Assembly: GCA_965208385.1 (NCBI GenBank)
Contig: CBDBOO010000099.1
Coordinates: 291,167-355,166, forward strand
DNA: 64,000 nt
Reading direction: 5' to 3'
Origin: Endozoicomonas sp965208385
GTDB lineage: Bacteria > Pseudomonadota > Gammaproteobacteria > Pseudomonadales > Endozoicomonadaceae
Each line of letters starts with the position of its first letter. The first letter of the stretch is position 1. Below the pieces are notes generated by a model. That model worked only from the letters and a program-made list of their open reading frames with translations, was not told the origin of the DNA and searched no databases. Positions 40,646-50,008 of this stretch are shown here, one piece after another. The position numbers and the translations under genes were made by a program.

Positions 40646-41500
40646 CTATTGAATATTGAGACCGGATTGTCCGGATTGGGACAATTCTCTGACAGAATTT
40701 TCCAGTTGCTGTAATTGTCGATTTACCTGGCTTCGGAAAGCATCAAGGTTCTTTACATACTGATCAACATTTTTATTCAGGGTAACCTGTTGATCAATCT
40801 GCTTTTTCAAATTTCCGACCTCAGTCTTCATAGAGCCCAGGTTTTCACTCATATCGGTACTGGAAACTAACTGCTCTGAACTCAAAGCCTTCAATATCTG
40901 ATCAAGCTCTCTGACCTTTGACTGCATTTTATCCAGATCTTTCTTACCGGAATCAGCCAGTTTTTTTCCGGAATCAGCCAGCTCACCGGCTTTTTCTGCC
41001 GTAGTGGCAGCGTATTCAGCCTTTTTGGTGGTTTTCTCGATATTGGCTTTATTGGTGGTAATCCATTTTCTATTCCGCTTGTTGGTAACATCCCAGAGCT
41101 TCCGAATTTCAGAATTAATCACTCTCAATTCCGAACGGGTCGCCGAATCGCTCTGATTTATATTGGCCCCGGTAGCGGAAACATCGCCAGTGACCTTATT
41201 TAACCGCAGATTAGCCTCAGCCAGTTCAGTCTGGGTTTTAACCAGTGATTTCTGCATATTAATTAATTGCCATGCACCACCAGCACCAATTCCAATCAAT
41301 GCCAGTGTCAGCACCCAGATCATTGTATTACTGTTATTGCCATGGTTCGCACTGTTACTGCGGCTTCTCGATGCTGCTGGAAGCTCCGGCTTGTTTACAT
41401 TGTGGTTACCATTCCCAGTACGACGACGCTCCGGCCGTTCATCAGCTGCGATGGAAAACGTCTGTTTATCCTGTCCGATGGTTCTGTCCTCACGCTTCAT
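40646..41500 (-). CDS. Single-pass membrane coiled-coil protein, function unknown
   Basis: About 284 residues from ATG at 41500; the frame is open to 41590 with TTG or ATG alternatives. A basic, Asn/Arg/Ser-rich cytosolic head of about 55 residues is followed by one transmembrane helix (MIWVLTLALIGIGAGGAWQLI) and a long coiled-coil tail with repeated ADSGKK units, ending in a Gln-rich segment. This is the topology of periplasm-facing coiled-coil anchors found beside housekeeping genes in many Oceanospirillales/Pseudomonadales. I do not know a specific function. It is divergent from sodB and followed by a terminator. Confidence 0.75.
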   Translation of the reverse strand: MKREDRTIGQDKQTFSIAADERPERRRTGNGNHNVNKPELPAASRSRSNSANHGNNSNTMIWVLTLALIGIGAGGAWQLINMQKSLVKTQTELAEANLRLNKVTGDVSATGANINQSDSATRSELRVINSEIRKLWDVTNKRNRKWITTNKANIEKTTKKAEYAATTAEKAGELADSGKKLADSGKKDLDKMQSKVRELDQILKALSSEQLVSSTDMSENLGSMKTEVGNLKKQIDQQVTLNKNVDQYVKNLDAFRSQVNRQLQQLENSVRELSQSGQSGLNIQ

Positions 41501-41784
41501 GACTATCCGTTTTATATATCCATACAACTCAGACTGGCCATTGTAGAAGAAAGACAGGTTCATCCCAAGCCCTGAAGTGCTCTTCTTCAATGAAAGATCA
41601 ATGAAAGATCAATGAAAGTTTCAATAAAACCTTCACCGAACGTATTTTGCTCAAACGGTTAGAAACGGCATTCAATCCCGGTAAAAACCTGCTTGGATTC
41701 GTAGATGCCGAAATGTTAATATCGTCACGCGAATAATTCAGGTCAAAACAACGACTATTCCAACCCAAGCTGGAGAATGACATC

Positions 41785-42360
41785 ATGGCTTTTGAACTGC
41801 CTGCACTGCCTTACGAGCGAGACGCCCTGGAACCCCACATCTCCAAAGAAACACTGGATTTTCACTACGGTAAACATCACAACACTTACGTTGTAAAACT
41901 GAATGGTCTGGTTGGTGGAACAGATCTGGAAAACAAAACCCTGGAAGAAGTCGTAAAATCTTCTGAAGGTGGCGTATTTAACAACGCAGCACAAATCTGG
42001 AATCACACCTTCTACTGGAATTGCCTGAGCCCAAATGGCGGCGGCACTCCTACCGGAGCACTGGCTGATGCTATTAACACTGCGTTCGGTTCTTTTGACG
42101 CGTTTGTTGCCAAATTCGCTGAAATGGCCGTAAACAACTTCGGCTCTTCCTGGACCTGGCTGGTGAAAAACCCTGACGGTTCTGTTGAGATTGTTAATAC
42201 CAGCAACGCTGCAACACCCCTGACCACAGACCAGAAGCCACTATTGACCTGTGACCTGTGGGAACACGCTTACTATATTGACTACCGCAATGTACGCCCT
42301 GATTACCTGAAAGCCTTCTGGGCGCTGGTAAACTGGGATTTTGCCCAGGCTAATTTTTAA
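41785..42360 (+). CDS. sodB: Iron superoxide dismutase
   Basis: Cytosolic enzyme that converts superoxide to hydrogen peroxide and oxygen. The 191-residue product follows E. coli SodB closely: FELPALPY start, metal ligands in FHYGKHHNTY, IWNHTFYWNCL and DLWEHAYYIDYRN, and the GGVFNNAAQ segment typical of Fe-type enzymes. It stands alone, with a short AT-rich leader that contains a small direct repeat (AATGAAAGATC twice, about 41590-41612). Fur/RyhB-type iron control is common for the family but no site was identified here. Confidence 0.97.
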   Translation: MAFELPALPYERDALEPHISKETLDFHYGKHHNTYVVKLNGLVGGTDLENKTLEEVVKSSEGGVFNNAAQIWNHTFYWNCLSPNGGGTPTGALADAINTAFGSFDAFVAKFAEMAVNNFGSSWTWLVKNPDGSVEIVNTSNAATPLTTDQKPLLTCDLWEHAYYIDYRNVRPDYLKAFWALVNWDFAQANF

Positions 42361-42812
42361 GTAAGCTGGAATAAAAACACAGTATCCTGAACAATAGTCT
42401 TTATACCCGTTTCCATTGGGGATGTGAGCCGCCAACAGTCTCGCATCTTCAAGGGGAATGAGTACATCCTGCAGACTGTACGATACAACCTCAGTGACAA
42501 AGCTTCCCATACTGAATCAACGTCAATGAACTCCAGATTTCATTGTGTAGAGCTGATCAAGTTACTCTCCAGAACAGTCGCTTCCCGATGTCGTTTAATC
42601 AAGCTTCCCACAAACAGGCAGTGCATTATTTGACGAGCCGCGCCGCTTGAGACCTGTTCACTGTTGAACAGGAAAATGTATTAAGTTATCTGGACGACAG
42701 GGTTCTCAGCATGATCGTTGTACGACAAACTGTATCTATTGATAGATCGGTAGAGTAATACGGAAAATACAAACCTACACCTACACCTACACCTACACCA
42801 AACATCCAGACA
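42361..42812. other. Intergenic region between sodB and tRNA-Arg
   Basis: About 450 bp. A 69-codon plus-strand frame (42424-42633) has no ribosome site and no similarity I recognise. A four-unit CTACAC tandem repeat occupies 42775-42798. Nothing else can be supported. Confidence 0.5.
42775..42798. repeat. Tandem repeat, CTACAC x4
   Basis: Four perfect 6-bp units in non-coding sequence just before the tRNA terminator; possibly prone to slippage. Confidence 0.88.
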
Positions 42813-42813
42813 C

Positions 42814-42850
42814 AAAAAAGCCCGAAGTAATTACTATCACTTCAGGCTTT
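42814..42850 (-). terminator. Rho-independent terminator of tRNA-Arg
   Basis: On the minus strand, AAAGCCTGAAGT pairs with ACTTCGGGCTTT around a short loop and is followed by a T run. It lies directly downstream of the tRNA. Confidence 0.85.
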
Positions 42851-42858
42851 GATATTAC

Positions 42859-42935
42859 TGGCGCTCCCAAGAGGATTCGAACCTCTGACCTGCCCCTTAG
42901 GAGGGGGCCGCGCTATCCAGCTGTGCCATGGGAGC
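42859..42935 (-). tRNA. tRNA-Arg (anticodon CCT)
   Basis: A 77-nt cloverleaf on the minus strand. Acceptor stem GCTCCCA pairs with TGGGAGC and is followed by an encoded GCCA. The D arm contains AGCTGGATAGC. The anticodon stem GCCCC/GGGGC encloses loop CTCCTAA, giving anticodon CCT (reads AGG). The T arm contains GGTTCGAATCC. A terminator follows. Confidence 0.96.
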
Positions 42936-42942
42936 ATTTAAA

Positions 42943-42974
42943 AAGCCAGCAGGTATATTGGCTCCGGCTGGCTT
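42943..42974 (-). terminator. Hairpin with T run, upstream of the tRNA
   Basis: On the minus strand, AAGCCAGC and GCTGGCTT form an 8-bp stem followed by T5. It may end a transcript from the small ORF region at 43138-43254. Confidence 0.6.
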
Positions 42975-43137
42975 CGTTGCAGTGTATACAACTTCTGTCT
43001 ATTTTCCAAGAATATCCGACTGCAATTTTTTGGGTATAGACCACTAACTGATTTTAAACATTGACGCTTTACTATCGATAAAGGCATCTTCAAGCTTTCG
43101 CTCAAAATCGATAATCTTTTCAGCAAGTCTCTCTGAA

Positions 43138-43254
43138 TTAACCGACAAAATTCCCTTCTTGCCAGGCTTTTCTCAACACCCTTATTCGCTCTTCCTTATT
43201 TACCACTGCCAGACTTTCAGCAGGCCGGTATGTTTCCCGACTCTTGTTTTTCAT
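43138..43254 (-). CDS. Small 38-residue basic ORF, possibly frameshifted
   Basis: ATG at 43254 has an excellent ribosome site (AAAGGAG, six bases upstream). The product begins MKNKSRETYRPAESLAVVNK and stops after 38 residues. A second frame directly after it (to about 43034) reads as helical, charged sequence (SERLAEKIIDFERKLEDAF), as if a single gene of about 75 residues had suffered a one-base shift. I do not recognise the family. A hairpin with T run lies downstream. Confidence 0.5.
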   Translation of the reverse strand: MKNKSRETYRPAESLAVVNKEERIRVLRKAWQEGNFVG

Positions 43255-43598
43255 GTCCACTCCTTTGAACTACAGAAATACCTGAAACCGTCCATTCCAG
43301 CCTGTCTTCAGACCTGCTGATCACAACAATTTCATCCCTCAGTACGACATATTGTCACTTACCGTGTAGTCTGTCCAGTCAGATAAAAGTGCCATTTTTT
43401 TGTCATCTGACTCACGAAAACAGCACTGACTTCAGTCCAGATCTGCCTTTTCACGCCTGAAGTAAATTATTTAATCATTGAAAGCACAAGAAACGATCAA
43501 ATATCTGATAAAGTAATACACTCAAACTATAAACAAAAAGTGTAGTGAAGCAAGGAGCTTCAGGCATGTTGGATTTAACAGGGAATGAGGAATAAATC
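43255..43598. other. Intergenic region upstream of mlaA
   Basis: About 344 bp without a gene. It holds divergent promoters by position; the last 100 bp before mlaA are AT-rich. No clear regulatory site was identified. Confidence 0.45.
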
Positions 43599-44300
43599 TT
43601 GGCTTACTCTCTTTTAGCAAGTACCCGCTCAATTGCCATCGTATTGCTTTCCACGTTCATATTACAGGTGCAGGCGAACGAACCTGTATCTTATGAAGAC
43701 CCATGGGAAGACATGAACCGTACCGTATTTGGTTTTAATGACTGGATAGACAGAAATGCCCTGAAGCCTGTGGCCAAGGGGTATAATTATATAACACCCC
43801 AACCGGTTCAAAATCTGGTCAGTAACTTTTTTGATAACCTGGGTGAAGTACGCAACACAGCAAACGCAACCCTGCAACTCAAAGTCGGCGATGCTTTCAC
43901 CTCGACCGGACGTTTTCTGATCAACTCAACCATAGGTATGCTTGGCTTGATTGATGTAGCAACACCACTGGGTCTTGAAGAAAAATATCAGGACTTTGGA
44001 CTGACGCTGGCACGCTGGGGCACACCCTCAGGACCTTATATCGTTCTTCCCCTGCTGGGTTCTTATACTGTTCGCTCAGGCTTGGGGCTATTTCCGGATA
44101 GTTATACAAACCCTGTCAGTTACCATGAACCTGAGAAAGAACGCCTGATTGCCAAAGGAATAGATCTGATCAACCTTCGTAGCAGTCTGTTAGATGCAGA
44201 AGAACTCATCGTAGGAGATCGCTACACCTTCCTGAGAGATACCTATCTCCAGAGAAGAGAGTTCCTGATTACCGGTGAACAGCCTGAAGACGATTTCTAA
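43599..44300 (+). CDS. mlaA: MlaA/VacJ-family outer-membrane lipid asymmetry protein
   Basis: A 233-residue protein matching MlaA: YEDPWEDMNRTVFGFNDWID, PVAKGYNYITPQPVQNLVSNFFDNLGEVRNTANA, an LARWGTPSGPYIVLPLLG segment and the C-terminal YTFLRDTYLQRREFLI. MlaA removes misplaced phospholipids from the outer leaflet and passes them to MlaC. The start is TTG with GAGGAA upstream. The N-terminus has a signal peptide (RSIAIVLLSTFILQVQA) but no lipobox cysteine, so unlike E. coli MlaA it would be cleaved by signal peptidase I and not lipidated. A symmetrical hairpin follows the gene. Confidence 0.9.
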   Translation: MAYSLLASTRSIAIVLLSTFILQVQANEPVSYEDPWEDMNRTVFGFNDWIDRNALKPVAKGYNYITPQPVQNLVSNFFDNLGEVRNTANATLQLKVGDAFTSTGRFLINSTIGMLGLIDVATPLGLEEKYQDFGLTLARWGTPSGPYIVLPLLGSYTVRSGLGLFPDSYTNPVSYHEPEKERLIAKGIDLINLRSSLLDAEELIVGDRYTFLRDTYLQRREFLITGEQPEDDF

Positions 44301-44307
44301 GAAAAAT

Positions 44308-44344
44308 GTGACAGGGTTCAATTTTTTGAACTAAACCCTGTCAC
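44308..44344. terminator. Hairpin after mlaA
   Basis: A perfect 11-bp stem, GTGACAGGGTT/AACCCTGTCAC, with a T-rich loop, 8 bp after the stop. It lacks a T tail but is likely the end of the mlaA transcript. The remaining 250 bp to the next gene contain no other gene. Confidence 0.65.
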
Positions 44345-44594
44345 AACCAATTTCCTCCTTATAGCTTCTATCTTATTGAATAAAAAACACTTCTTGCAGC
44401 CTTCAATCTCAACACAGAACAATTAACACCACCTGAAAACAAAATACTGCACCCTTACCCCACTCTAACTGCTTGCAGCAAAAGCAGGTTGGGAGTATGT
44501 TTTGATGACATCTGCTTAATATGTGGTTCGTTATCCGAATGAATCGGGTTCAGTCTTGTAAACATCACGAAGTGATTACCTTGCAGGTATCTCA

Positions 44595-45779
44595 ATGAGT
44601 ATGACCGGCAATACCATTCTGGTCATTGATGATGACACGGTAGTACGTGAGAGTATCGTCGCTTATCTGGATGATAGCGGTTTCAACATTCTTCAGGCTG
44701 AGAATGGGGAACACGGGGTCCAGATTTTTAACGAAAAACGACCTGACCTTATACTATGTGATCTGAGAATGCCGAAAATGGACGGTCTGGCTGTTTTACG
44801 TTCCGTTCGTGCCGATTCTCATGAAACACCCTTCATTGTCGTATCCGGCGCAGGTGTAATGACGGATGTTGTCGAAGCGCTCAGACTGGGAGCCAGCGAT
44901 TACATTATCAAGCCTATAGTCGATCTTGAAGTGCTTGAATACGCCATCATACGTGCACTCGAAAGCGCACAACTGGCATTGGAAAACAAACGTTACAGGG
45001 AGAGCCTTGAAGAGGCTATTCACTCTCTTGAGAACAGTCTGCACCTATTGCAGGAAGATCAAAAAGCAGGCAGACAGGTTCAGATGAACATGCTTCCCCA
45101 GGAGCCACTGTATTATTCTGATTTCAAGGTTGACCATCAAATTATACCATCGCTCTATCTCAGCGGAGATTTTGTCGATTACTTTGCCCTTAACGATCAT
45201 AGCTTTTCATTTTATCTTGCCGACGTTTCCGGGCATGGAGCGTCATCAGCTTTTGTTACAGTGCTGCTCAAGCATATGTCGATCAACTTATTGAAAGAAT
45301 ATCAATCTCATGGCGGAAGGGTGCGGGTGAAACCGTCTCATGTTCTGAATTTCATTAATCGCAGTCTTCTTCATACCGATCTGGGAAAACATGTAACGGT
45401 GTTTGGTGGCGTGGTAGACACCAGGGACCAGACTCTCACCTATTCCTTTGGTGGTCATTATCCTCTGCCCATTATTTCCATGAACGGAAATGCAGAGTTT
45501 ATCGAGGGTAAAGGACTGCCCGTTGGTTTATTCGATGACGCCCAGTTTGAAGATGTTACGATCGACTTGCCCGAAGAGTTCAGTTTGACTATTCTCTCCG
45601 ACGGTATTCTGGAGGTTCTTCCACAGAAGAGCCTGCAGGAGAAGGAAGATCATCTATTGTCTGTTATTAGAGAGGGAGCCGATACTGTTTCTGCATTGAC
45701 TGAAAAGCTGGGACTTAACAACATAAAAGAAGCCCCGGATGATATAGCAATGCTGATTCTGGCTCGTAATAAAATATGA
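44595..45779 (+). CDS. Response regulator with PP2C-type phosphatase domain (RssB/HsbR-like)
   Basis: 394 residues. The receiver (about 5-125) has VIDDDTVVRES, phosphoacceptor Asp in LCDLRMPKMDG and Lys in IIKPI. A helical linker (about 125-165) leads to a SpoIIE/PP2C phosphatase with metal-binding segments SGDFVDYF, ADVSGHGASSAF, LSDGILEV and DDIAMLIL. The layout equals the first two domains of Pseudomonas HsbR; the C-terminal kinase domain of HsbR is absent. The stop overlaps the start of a STAS-domain gene, its presumed substrate, so the pair forms a partner-switching module. Confidence 0.9.
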   Translation: MSMTGNTILVIDDDTVVRESIVAYLDDSGFNILQAENGEHGVQIFNEKRPDLILCDLRMPKMDGLAVLRSVRADSHETPFIVVSGAGVMTDVVEALRLGASDYIIKPIVDLEVLEYAIIRALESAQLALENKRYRESLEEAIHSLENSLHLLQEDQKAGRQVQMNMLPQEPLYYSDFKVDHQIIPSLYLSGDFVDYFALNDHSFSFYLADVSGHGASSAFVTVLLKHMSINLLKEYQSHGGRVRVKPSHVLNFINRSLLHTDLGKHVTVFGGVVDTRDQTLTYSFGGHYPLPIISMNGNAEFIEGKGLPVGLFDDAQFEDVTIDLPEEFSLTILSDGILEVLPQKSLQEKEDHLLSVIREGADTVSALTEKLGLNNIKEAPDDIAMLILARNKI

Positions 45780-46294
45780 TTCCAGGAAAAATTCAATTTG
45801 CCGAACGCGAAGGCACTTATGTGCTAAAGCTGGTCGGAGAAGTACGATTGACACTCTGTTCAAGCCTGGAAGCTTTTCTTGACACCATGTTCAATGAGCC
45901 AGGATTCCGTTCCGTTGTCATTGATCTGTCTGAAACCGAAACCATCGACAGTACTTCTCTCGGTCTGCTGGCGAAATTGTCTATTCGGGTTAAGAAACGT
46001 TTTAACCTGGTTTCCGTACTTATTTCACCCCAACCCGACATCACCCGTATTCTGATGAGTATGGGGTTTGAACGCATCTTTATTATCGTCAAAGAAAAGA
46101 ACGATCTTATTGAGCGAAGCATGGAAGAACTTCATTGTGAAGGCAGCGGTGAGCAGGCCACTCACGCCAGAGTACTTGATGCTCACAAAATTCTTATGAA
46201 TCTAAACGACGACAACCGTAAAGCGTTCTCTGATCTGGTTAAACAACTGGAGCGCTGTAATCCTCCGAACAAGCACTCCCAGGATGATAAATAA
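45776..46294 (+). CDS. STAS-domain anti-sigma factor antagonist (HsbA-like)
   Basis: 172 residues. A STAS domain (about 1-105) has the phosphorylatable serine region ETIDSTSLGLLAKL and a FERIFIIV strand. A C-terminal extension, about 105-172, carries a helical segment like that of Pseudomonas HsbA, which regulates flagellar or biofilm output according to its phosphorylation state. The start overlaps the upstream phosphatase gene by four bases. Its partners (anti-sigma factor, kinase) are not in the window. Confidence 0.88.
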   Translation: MIPGKIQFAEREGTYVLKLVGEVRLTLCSSLEAFLDTMFNEPGFRSVVIDLSETETIDSTSLGLLAKLSIRVKKRFNLVSVLISPQPDITRILMSMGFERIFIIVKEKNDLIERSMEELHCEGSGEQATHARVLDAHKILMNLNDDNRKAFSDLVKQLERCNPPNKHSQDDK

Positions 46295-46327
46295 TCAGAA
46301 ACCGGCTTTCATTCAGTTCAGTAAAAA

Positions 46328-47657
46328 GGCTCTTCCCTAATTTTAGTGGGTGATTTAATCTATATTGAACACTTCAAGGCAAGGATGCCGACATGCGCGA
46401 TAAAGAACTCTACTCTAAAATACTTGGCGTTGAAACTCCGTGGCATGTCGCTCACGTGGAACTCTCCATTACTGAAGGGAAAGTCGAAATCTTTCTCGAA
46501 CATGATGGCAAAAAGCCTTCTAAATGCAGTGTTCGTGATAAACCCTCTCCGGGTTACGATCGACGTCAGAAGAAGTGGCGGCATCAGGATACCTGCCAGT
46601 TTCAAACCATCCTTATTGCTGATGTTCCGCGTACACAATGTTCCGATCACGGTGTAAAAACAATACAGGTTCCATGGGCTGAACCGAACTCTGGTTTTAC
46701 GGCCTTGTTTGAAGCACTTGTTATTGACTGGCTGAAAGAGGCAACAACCAGTGCAGTTGCCCAACAAATGAAGCTTAGCTGGAATGCCATCGACGGTATC
46801 CAACAGCGTGCAGTAGCGAGAGGTCTGGCACGCAGAGTACACGACAATCCCAAACGGTTAGCCGTTGACGAAACCTCATTCCAGAAGAGGCGTGAGTACG
46901 TCACTGTGGTTACAGATCATGAAAAAGGCATTGTTTTACATTTGGCCGACAACCATAAAGCTGACAGCCTCAATGAGTACTTTGAGACCCTGACGCCAGA
47001 CCAGAAAGCCGGTATTGAATGCGTTACCATGGATATGTGGAAGCCCTTTATCAAGGCAGTCACATTGCATGTGCCAGAAGCCAGGGAGCGAATAGCATTT
47101 GACAAGTTCCATGTTGCCCAGTACTTAGGCAATGCGGTCAATAAAGTTCGCATAGAAGAGCATAAAGCGCTTATGTCTACAGGGTCAGACTTACTCAAAG
47201 GTACCCGGTTTGACTGGCTAACAAATCCTGAAAATATGAGCGATGAAAAGTGGGAAGCGTTCGAGCCGTTGCGTGATTCAAAGCTGAAAACAGCACGAGC
47301 CTGGGCCATCAAAGAGATGGCGATGACACTGTGGAATTACACATCACGAGCTTGGGCTATCAAGGCATGGAAACGGTGGCTGAGCTGGGCACTGAGGTGT
47401 CGGCTTGAACCTGTTCGTAAAGTGGCCAAGATGATCAAAGAACACCTGTGGGGAATTATTAACGCAATAGTTCTGAAAGCCGACAATGGCCTTGCAGAAG
47501 GCATGAATGGAAAGATACAGCGACTCAAGGGTCGAGCCTACGGCTACAGAAACAGAGAAAGGTTCAAAACTGCAATTTACTTTCATTGTGGTGGCCTTGA
47601 TCTTTATCCAAGAGGGGTGAATCGCTGAAATTTACCCACACAATCTGAGGTAGAGCC
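46328..47657 (+). mobile_element. ISL3-family insertion sequence, complete
   Basis: A 1330-bp element with imperfect inverted ends starting GGCTCT(T/A)CC, flanked by a perfect 8-bp duplication AGTAAAAA (46320-46327 and 47658-47665). It carries one intact transposase gene and lies immediately left of the IS607-type element. Confidence 0.93.
46393..47628 (+). CDS. ISL3-family transposase
   Basis: A 411-residue DDE transposase. The N-terminal region is Cys/His-containing, followed by a helix-turn-helix-like stretch (SAVAQQMKLSWNAIDGIQQR). Catalytic residues appear in RLAVDETSFQKR, CVTMDMWKPFIK and the C-terminal GLAEGMNGKIQRLKGRAYGYRN, which is typical of ISL3 proteins. The frame is intact, so it is potentially active. 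Confidence 0.93.
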   Translation: MRDKELYSKILGVETPWHVAHVELSITEGKVEIFLEHDGKKPSKCSVRDKPSPGYDRRQKKWRHQDTCQFQTILIADVPRTQCSDHGVKTIQVPWAEPNSGFTALFEALVIDWLKEATTSAVAQQMKLSWNAIDGIQQRAVARGLARRVHDNPKRLAVDETSFQKRREYVTVVTDHEKGIVLHLADNHKADSLNEYFETLTPDQKAGIECVTMDMWKPFIKAVTLHVPEARERIAFDKFHVAQYLGNAVNKVRIEEHKALMSTGSDLLKGTRFDWLTNPENMSDEKWEAFEPLRDSKLKTARAWAIKEMAMTLWNYTSRAWAIKAWKRWLSWALRCRLEPVRKVAKMIKEHLWGIINAIVLKADNGLAEGMNGKIQRLKGRAYGYRNRERFKTAIYFHCGGLDLYPRGVNR

Positions 47658-47726
47658 AGTAAAAATGCAACAAACGCAACATAGCGTGCTATGCTGTCTC
47701 TGAGCTAATAACCAGAGACGTTTATT

Positions 47727-48293
47727 TTGTGGGTATCCACAACCAAACTTGCCAAGATTGAGGGCGTAACCTCCCAGACAATAAGGCGAAAGATCGAAAG
47801 CGGTCATTACGAGAAAATAATGCAAACGAGCGGTGGTCACTACCGCATATTCATCAACCAGCAGAGAAAGATATGCTATGCAAGGGTTAGCTCAGGGAAG
47901 CAAAAATCCAGCATCAATACGCAAAAGCGTATCTTGCTCGAAAGGCATCCTGACGCAGAATTTATCAGTGACATTGCCAGTGCTTTCAACTTTAAACGAA
48001 AAGGGCTGCAAACCATTCTGGAATCAGCAATGTGCGGAAATCCAACCCACATTGTGGTTGCCACAAAAGACCGACTTGCACGATCAGGATTCGAGCTTAT
48101 CAAATGGCTCGTTGAATTATCGGGAGGACAAATCGAAGTTCTGGATGACTCGAATGGTTCCTGTGAAGCCTTTGATACCTCAGAGCTTGTCGGTTTCATT
48201 ACCTCATTCTGCAATAGCCACTACGGAAAGCGTTCCGCTGAAAGGCGTAAAAATAGTAGCATCAAAAAAGATAAGGTTTTATCCGGAAAATGA
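47727..48293 (+). CDS. tnpA: IS607-family serine recombinase (TnpA)
   Basis: 188 residues from a GTG start. A MerR-type helix-turn-helix (STTKLAKIEGVTSQTIRRKIESG) at the N-terminus is followed by a serine-recombinase domain with the nucleophile in CYARVSSGKQ and the VVATKDRLARSGFELI segment. This N-terminal DNA-binding order is specific to IS607-type recombinases. The 3' end overlaps the tnpB frame. The gene appears intact. Confidence 0.93.
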   Translation: MWVSTTKLAKIEGVTSQTIRRKIESGHYEKIMQTSGGHYRIFINQQRKICYARVSSGKQKSSINTQKRILLERHPDAEFISDIASAFNFKRKGLQTILESAMCGNPTHIVVATKDRLARSGFELIKWLVELSGGQIEVLDDSNGSCEAFDTSELVGFITSFCNSHYGKRSAERRKNSSIKKDKVLSGK

Positions 48294-48511
48294 GTCGGCA
48301 TACAGGGACGCACTTGCATTATATAGACGTTCATACAATCTAGCTGTAAACCGCTTCCGTAACGACAAATACAAGGATGAAAGCGGCAAGTTCATCAACA
48401 TGCGCCCTTCCATAAAGGTACAGGTAGAGCAAGAACAGAAAGACAATGGTCGTGCTTATAATTCATTAATTTCTGACAATGGAACACTTGCAGCGGCAAC
48501 CACCTTTAAAG

Positions 48512-50008
48512 CAATGGCACTGACTTAAGGAATCCAACCCAGAAATAACAAGGCTTGCCCAAGAAGAAAATCGACTATAAATATCGTGTATATTTCCTCT
48601 CCCCGAGCAAGCCATGACCAAGTTTAGCCCAAAATACTTCAACCTTGCTGCCGATCTCCTTAAACAGTACGCACAGACAGGTGACGACAATCTTTCCAGC
48701 GTGCTTACTCAGGATAATCTTGAAAATTTCCAGTCTCAGTACACTGGCAGTAGAGTTAGAAACTATCCACCATTGAAAACCCTCAGTCTGTTTATGCAGC
48801 AGGTTGTAGGCGAAAATAAGTCCTGCCGTAACACCCTAATCTCTGATGCCAGAGATCAAATTGCTATGGGGAAGAAAGCGAATACGACCCGCAACAGCGC
48901 ATATTGCAAGGCCAGATTGCGACTTACGGAACCCAGCATCAAAGCTCTTTTGACGGAGTCAGGAGACAATCTGGACAGCGCCAGCCCTGAGTCATGGGCA
49001 TGGCATAATCGCCGAGTCATTATGACGGATGGCTCTACGCTTTCGATGCCAGACACTACTGAAAATCAAAGTGCTTACCCTCAACATGGTGCTCAAAAAA
49101 AGGGGTTGGAAATCCGCTGCTGAGAATAGAAATTCTGTCGGTGTTGGGCAGTGGCGCAATACTTTCGTACGCAGTGGCTCCCTGCAAAGGCAAAAAGACG
49201 GGGGAAGTTGCTTTGTTCAGACAGATTTTGAGCCATCTTAAAACCAACGACATCCTGCTGGGTGATGCTATTTTTGAGAATTACTTCCTGATAGCACTGC
49301 TGCAATTAGGTGGCGTAGACGTTGTATTTGAAAAAAATGGTGCCCGGCACGTTGATCTCCGAAAATGCGACCAGAAACTGGGAAAGAAAGACGGCTTAAT
49401 ACGTCTGTTAAAACCAGCCCGCCCAAGCTGGATGAGCCGTGAGTACTACCAGCGATGGGTGCCCAAAGAATTGACTGTCCGAGTGATTAAAAACAAAAAA
49501 CGAATAATCGTGACTACCCTGCTGAACGCAGAGGAATACCCACGATCCGAGATAGTCAGTCTTTATCTGGCACGTTGGCATGTAGAGCTGGATTTTCGAT
49601 CCATCAAATCCCTTATGGCGATGGATATACTGCGCTGCAAGACTCCGCAAATGGTCAGGAAGGAAATCACGGTGCACCTGTTGGTTTATAATTTGATACG
49701 CTCATTAATGGCACGAGCGGCAGTAAAGCTCAAAAACCTGCCACGACAAATAAGCTTTAAAGCGGCTCAGGAAACCATTCAAGTCTTTCACGTGCTTCTG
49801 CTACAGGCGACAACAGAATTGCTATCAACACTGGTTGACAGTATGGTGCAAATTGCTTCGGAACATATCGTGGGCGATCGACCGGGGCGAAAAGAACCGA
49901 GAGCGATTAAAAGACGGCCAAAACCCCATAAAAGACTTCAACACCCAAGGGCGCAGGCGCGCAGACTCTTAGAATATCAAGGTAAGAAGGCTTAAGTCAG
50001 TGCCATTG
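48512..50008 (+). mobile_element. IS4-family insertion sequence
   Basis: A 1497-bp element with perfect inverted ends CAATGGCACTGACTTAAG, flanked by a perfect 10-bp duplication ACCTTTAAAG (48502-48511 and 50009-50018). It lies inside IS607 tnpB. Confidence 0.93.
48614..49995 (+). pseudogene. IS4-family transposase, one frameshift
   Basis: The 5' part (48614 to about 49100) includes the first catalytic Asp in VIMTDGSTLSM. The 3' part (from about 49105) includes ILLGDAIFENY and the Y-R-E-K signature YLARWHVELDFRSIK. The frame shifts at a run of seven A then G near 49100. It could be a programmed site, but a simple one-base insertion is as likely. Confidence 0.85.

Noticed and set aside
42424..42633. 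69-codon frame after sodB
   Set aside because: No ribosome site, no homology cue, low-complexity mixture; kept only as part of the intergenic note.
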